From JAGOUB01 sp964640945 (GTDB taxonomy: Bacteria > Patescibacteriota > Gracilibacteria > Peribacterales > Peribacteraceae): 43,911 nucleotides of DNA. The first letter of the stretch is position 1. Every line of letters starts with the position of its first letter. A program made the translations under genes and the position numbers. The stretch is from NCBI GenBank assembly GCA_964640945.1, contig CAZXIV010000011.1:1-43911 (forward strand). The letters run 5' to 3'. The notes under the pieces were generated by a model that worked only from the letters and a program-made list of their open reading frames with translations, did no database searches and had not been told where the DNA came from. Shown piece after piece: positions 42,022 through 43,911 of the stretch.

Positions 42022-42723
42022 ATGGCTTTCCCTTCTGAGAAAGACCTACTGAACAACGCCGTCCACTTCGGCCACCCGCGCAACAAGTGGAACCCCAAGA
42101 TTGCACCCTACATCCACGGCGTGCACGAGGGCATCCACGTGTTTGATCTCACGAAGACCCACGCCAAGCTCAAGGCACTCTGCGACGCCCTCCGCGGCCT
42201 GCAGAATGAGGGTAAGACGATCCTGTTCGTCTCCACCAAGCAGCAGGGCATCCCGCTCATCGAGAAGCTGGGCGAGTCGCTCCACCAGCCGGTGGTCACT
42301 AAGAAGTGGATCCCGGGCCTGCTCACCAACTGGCCAACGCTTAAGAAGCGCCTGCAGTACTACCTCGAGCTTCGTCAGTCATTCCAGACCGGCGAGGTGA
42401 CGAAGTACACCAAGAAGGAACAGACGATGCTCCGCAAGAAGCTCACCAAGCTGGACGCCGCCCTTTCTGGTGTAGCCGCCATGACTGGCCTCCCCAACGC
42501 GCTGTTCGTAGTGGACGCCGTGCGCGATAACGTGGCCGTGCTGGAGGCGAATACTCTCGGCATCCCGGTCTACGGGATCTGCGACAGTAACGCCAACCCG
42601 GACCTCTTCACCGGCTTCGTCCCGGCGAACGATGACGCCGTGAAGTCGCTCTACCTGCTACTCACGACCATCGAGTCAGCCATGCTGAATAACGACTCCG
42701 CCGCCAAGGCCAAGGTCGCCTAA
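42022..42723 (+). CDS. rpsB: small ribosomal subunit protein uS2
   Basis: About 233 residues. The N-terminus contains the S2 signature FGHPRNKWNPKIAPYIHG, followed by GIHVFDLTKT, and the later NALFVVDAVRDNVAVLEAN and GIPVYGICDSNANPDLF correspond to conserved S2 blocks. The protein binds the 30S subunit late in assembly, next to S1 in many bacteria. The start at 42022 (MAFPSEKDLL) is preferred over the frame opening at 41968, because S2 proteins begin shortly before this motif. The leader just upstream is pyrimidine-rich (TTCTCTTCATTCTT) with no Shine-Dalgarno. tsf follows after 31 bases, the classical rpsB-tsf order, so the two are co-transcribed. Confidence 0.95.
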   Translation: MAFPSEKDLLNNAVHFGHPRNKWNPKIAPYIHGVHEGIHVFDLTKTHAKLKALCDALRGLQNEGKTILFVSTKQQGIPLIEKLGESLHQPVVTKKWIPGLLTNWPTLKKRLQYYLELRQSFQTGEVTKYTKKEQTMLRKKLTKLDAALSGVAAMTGLPNALFVVDAVRDNVAVLEANTLGIPVYGICDSNANPDLFTGFVPANDDAVKSLYLLLTTIESAMLNNDSAAKAKVA

Positions 42724-42754
42724 TAAGCCCCCCTCCCTACCTCCCCCACCCCTT

Positions 42755-43531
42755 ATGACCGCTATCACCGCCGCCGCCGTCCAATCCCTCCGCGCCCGCA
42801 CGGGCGTGCCGATGCTCGCCTGCAAGGAAGCCCTTGAAGAAGCCGGCGGAGACGAGGAAAAGGCCATCGAACTCCTCCGCAAGCGCGGCATCGCCCAGGC
42901 CGCCAAGAAGGCCGCTCGCGACCAGACTGAGGGTCTGATTTTCCTCGCTGAAACCGAAGGGAAGGTCGCCCTGCTGCTACTGAAGTGTGAGACCGACTTC
43001 GTCGCCCGCGCCGATACCTTTAAGAAGGTCGGTCAGGAGATTGTCGAGACGTTGCTCGCCAAGGGCGAAGAGGCCGCCAAGGCCCTCGCCGCCGAGAAGA
43101 CCCCGGCCGCGGTGCAAGAACTCGGCGAAAATATCTCCGTCGGCGAGATGCTCGTCGCCTCCGCTTCGGTGCTGGGCACCTACCTCCACAGCAACAGTAA
43201 GATCGCCGTCGTGGTCGGCATGGACGGTGGCACCCGCGAGGCCGCCCGTGACGCCGCCATGCACGCCGCCGCGATGAACCCGCTCTACACCAGCCCCGAC
43301 CAAGTGACTGACGCCGACATCGCTAAAGAGCGCGAGATTTGGCGTGAGCAGCTGGCTAAAGAAGGTAAGCCCGAGGCGATGTTCGATAAAATCATGCTCG
43401 GCAAGGAGAAGAAATTCCGCGAAGAGAGCGCGCTGCTCACCCAGCCGTTCGTGAAAGATCCAAGTAAGAGTGTCGGTCAGTATCTCGGTGAGGCCAAAGT
43501 GAACACCTACCTGCGTCTGGCAATCGGCTGA
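42755..43531 (+). CDS. tsf: translation elongation factor Ts
   Basis: About 258 residues. EF-Ts recharges EF-Tu by exchanging GDP for GTP. The N-terminal UBA-like part reads VQSLRARTGVPMLACKEALE, the hallmark KCETDFVAR loop is present, and the C-terminal part ends LLTQPFVKDPSKSVGQYL, typical of bacterial EF-Ts. It is slightly shorter than the E. coli protein. The 31-base gap from rpsB is almost pure pyrimidine (CCCCCCTCCCTACCTCCCCCACCCCTT) with no ribosome binding site. TGA is its stop, and a strong terminator follows. Confidence 0.96.
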   Translation: MTAITAAAVQSLRARTGVPMLACKEALEEAGGDEEKAIELLRKRGIAQAAKKAARDQTEGLIFLAETEGKVALLLLKCETDFVARADTFKKVGQEIVETLLAKGEEAAKALAAEKTPAAVQELGENISVGEMLVASASVLGTYLHSNSKIAVVVGMDGGTREAARDAAMHAAAMNPLYTSPDQVTDADIAKEREIWREQLAKEGKPEAMFDKIMLGKEKKFREESALLTQPFVKDPSKSVGQYLGEAKVNTYLRLAIG

Positions 43532-43549
43532 TCTCCTCTTCTCTTATGT

Positions 43550-43580
43550 AAAAAAGACCGGATGTTCTCCGGTCTTTTTT
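43550..43580 (+). terminator. intrinsic terminator of rpsB-tsf
   Basis: AAAAAAGACCGGA and TCCGGTCTTTTTT form a perfect 13-bp stem around TGTTC, ending in a run of Ts, 18 bases after the tsf stop. Confidence 0.92.
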
Positions 43581-43617
43581 TGTCTTTTGTCCTATGAACT
43601 AAAAAAATCTTTTCTCC

Positions 43618-43911
43618 TAGCTGGTGCCAATCATTCGGTTTTCCACTTTTTGTCAGCGCGACAAAGAAGTACCTCCCTAAGGGACTGCGAGCCAAGCCTT
43701 TCGCCCATCGTCCTTCGGACTCGGGCTCAAGAGCTTGTCTCTGGGAGCAAGAAAGCGCGTCGCGCCAAAGCCCCTCCACCTCGTCCCCGTGCCTCCTCAC
43801 GGGCGACGTAGAGCGCTGTCATGGTGAGCGGAGTCGAACCATGACAGGCTGAGGCAGGGCCGATCCACTCCCCCCGTGGCGCGACACCCCTCCACCCTGA
43901 CTTGGGATGTG
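43618..43911. repeat. second, inverted copy of the intergenic repeat (cut by window edge)
   Basis: It starts CTAGCTGGTGCCAATCATTCGG and continues through CTTTTTGTCAGCGCGACAAA, nearly identical over about 48 bases to 13639-13687. Further in, GCGCGTCGCGCCAA matches the reverse complement of 14115-14131, and the last 44 bases match 13979-14022 in reverse. The intervening parts are diverged. A 10-bp hairpin, CTGTCATGGT with ACCATGACAG (43816-43847), lies inside. No gene is visible. Confidence 0.8.
43868..43911 (-). repeat. 44-bp inverted repeat, right copy
   Basis: Exact reverse complement of 13979-14022, reaching the final base of the window. Confidence 0.95.

Noticed and set aside
43811..43850. 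tRNA-like T-arm: GGTTCGACTCC followed by CACCA on the minus strand
   Set aside because: The stem bases beside TTCGACT do not pair as a T-arm, and no acceptor, D or anticodon arms are found. It is part of a simple hairpin in a repeat.

Overview
The window reads as a gene-dense chromosomal segment of a free-standing bacterial lineage, most likely a member of the Candidate Phyla Radiation (Patescibacteria), perhaps a Peregrinibacteria/Peribacteria-type organism. This placement is an inference. It rests on the mix of compact housekeeping genes (hisS, gyrB, rpsU, a Gram-positive/eukaryote-type glyS, rpsB-tsf), SLH-domain surface proteins, long poly-serine linkers, very large cysteine-rich secreted proteins, almost no Shine-Dalgarno sequences, and convergent genes whose 3' ends touch or overlap. 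TGA is used as an ordinary stop (for example tsf), so the recoded-UGA lineages are excluded. No rRNA, tRNA, CRISPR array, transposase or prophage was seen.

Layout. 0.1-6.2 kb: two SLH-domain envelope proteins (one a LamG/Ig-like giant) and a small cysteine-rich membrane protein. 6.4-13.5 kb: hisS, a flavin oxidoreductase paired with a GCS2-type ligase-like enzyme, a transglutaminase-like/TPR protein, and gyrB. 13.5-14.2 kb: a gene-free, GC-rich intergenic repeat element, a second copy of which lies inverted at the right edge (43.6-43.9 kb). 14.3-22.5 kb: rpsU, a barrel-glycosidase-like protein, an S41 protease, a PrsW-type membrane protease, two GT-C membrane glycosyltransferases (one a clear protein O-mannosyltransferase) and a Dpm1-like GT2 enzyme. 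22.6-39.2 kb: about 16.6 kb of one-strand secreted cysteine-rich proteins. 39.3-43.6 kb: glyS, an exported protein of unknown function behind a palindromic promoter, and rpsB-tsf.

How the parts may fit together. The six cysteine-rich genes share module types: CGDG/GEECDDGN repeats (DUF4215/Myxococcus cysteine-rich repeat type), CC-doublet modules, calcium-loop-like segments and serine-rich linkers. Several overlap by 1-4 bases, so they are probably co-expressed as parts of one extracellular structure. Only the 3'-most product carries a C-terminal membrane anchor, so it may be the scaffold. Immediately downstream lie a GT2 dolichyl/polyprenyl-phosphate sugar transferase and a PMT-family protein mannosyltransferase, which could O-glycosylate the Ser/Thr-rich linkers. 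The most novel material is in the 1668-aa protein: 16 CC modules, every second one of the first eight ending in an EF-hand-like loop. A second candidate domain (YCC...CxCG) is shared by several of the proteins.

Expression signals are unusual too. Several genes have a -35/-10 pair in which the start codon lies only 10-12 bases after the -10 box, implying near-leaderless mRNAs, and the short leaders are pyrimidine-rich rather than carrying a Shine-Dalgarno.
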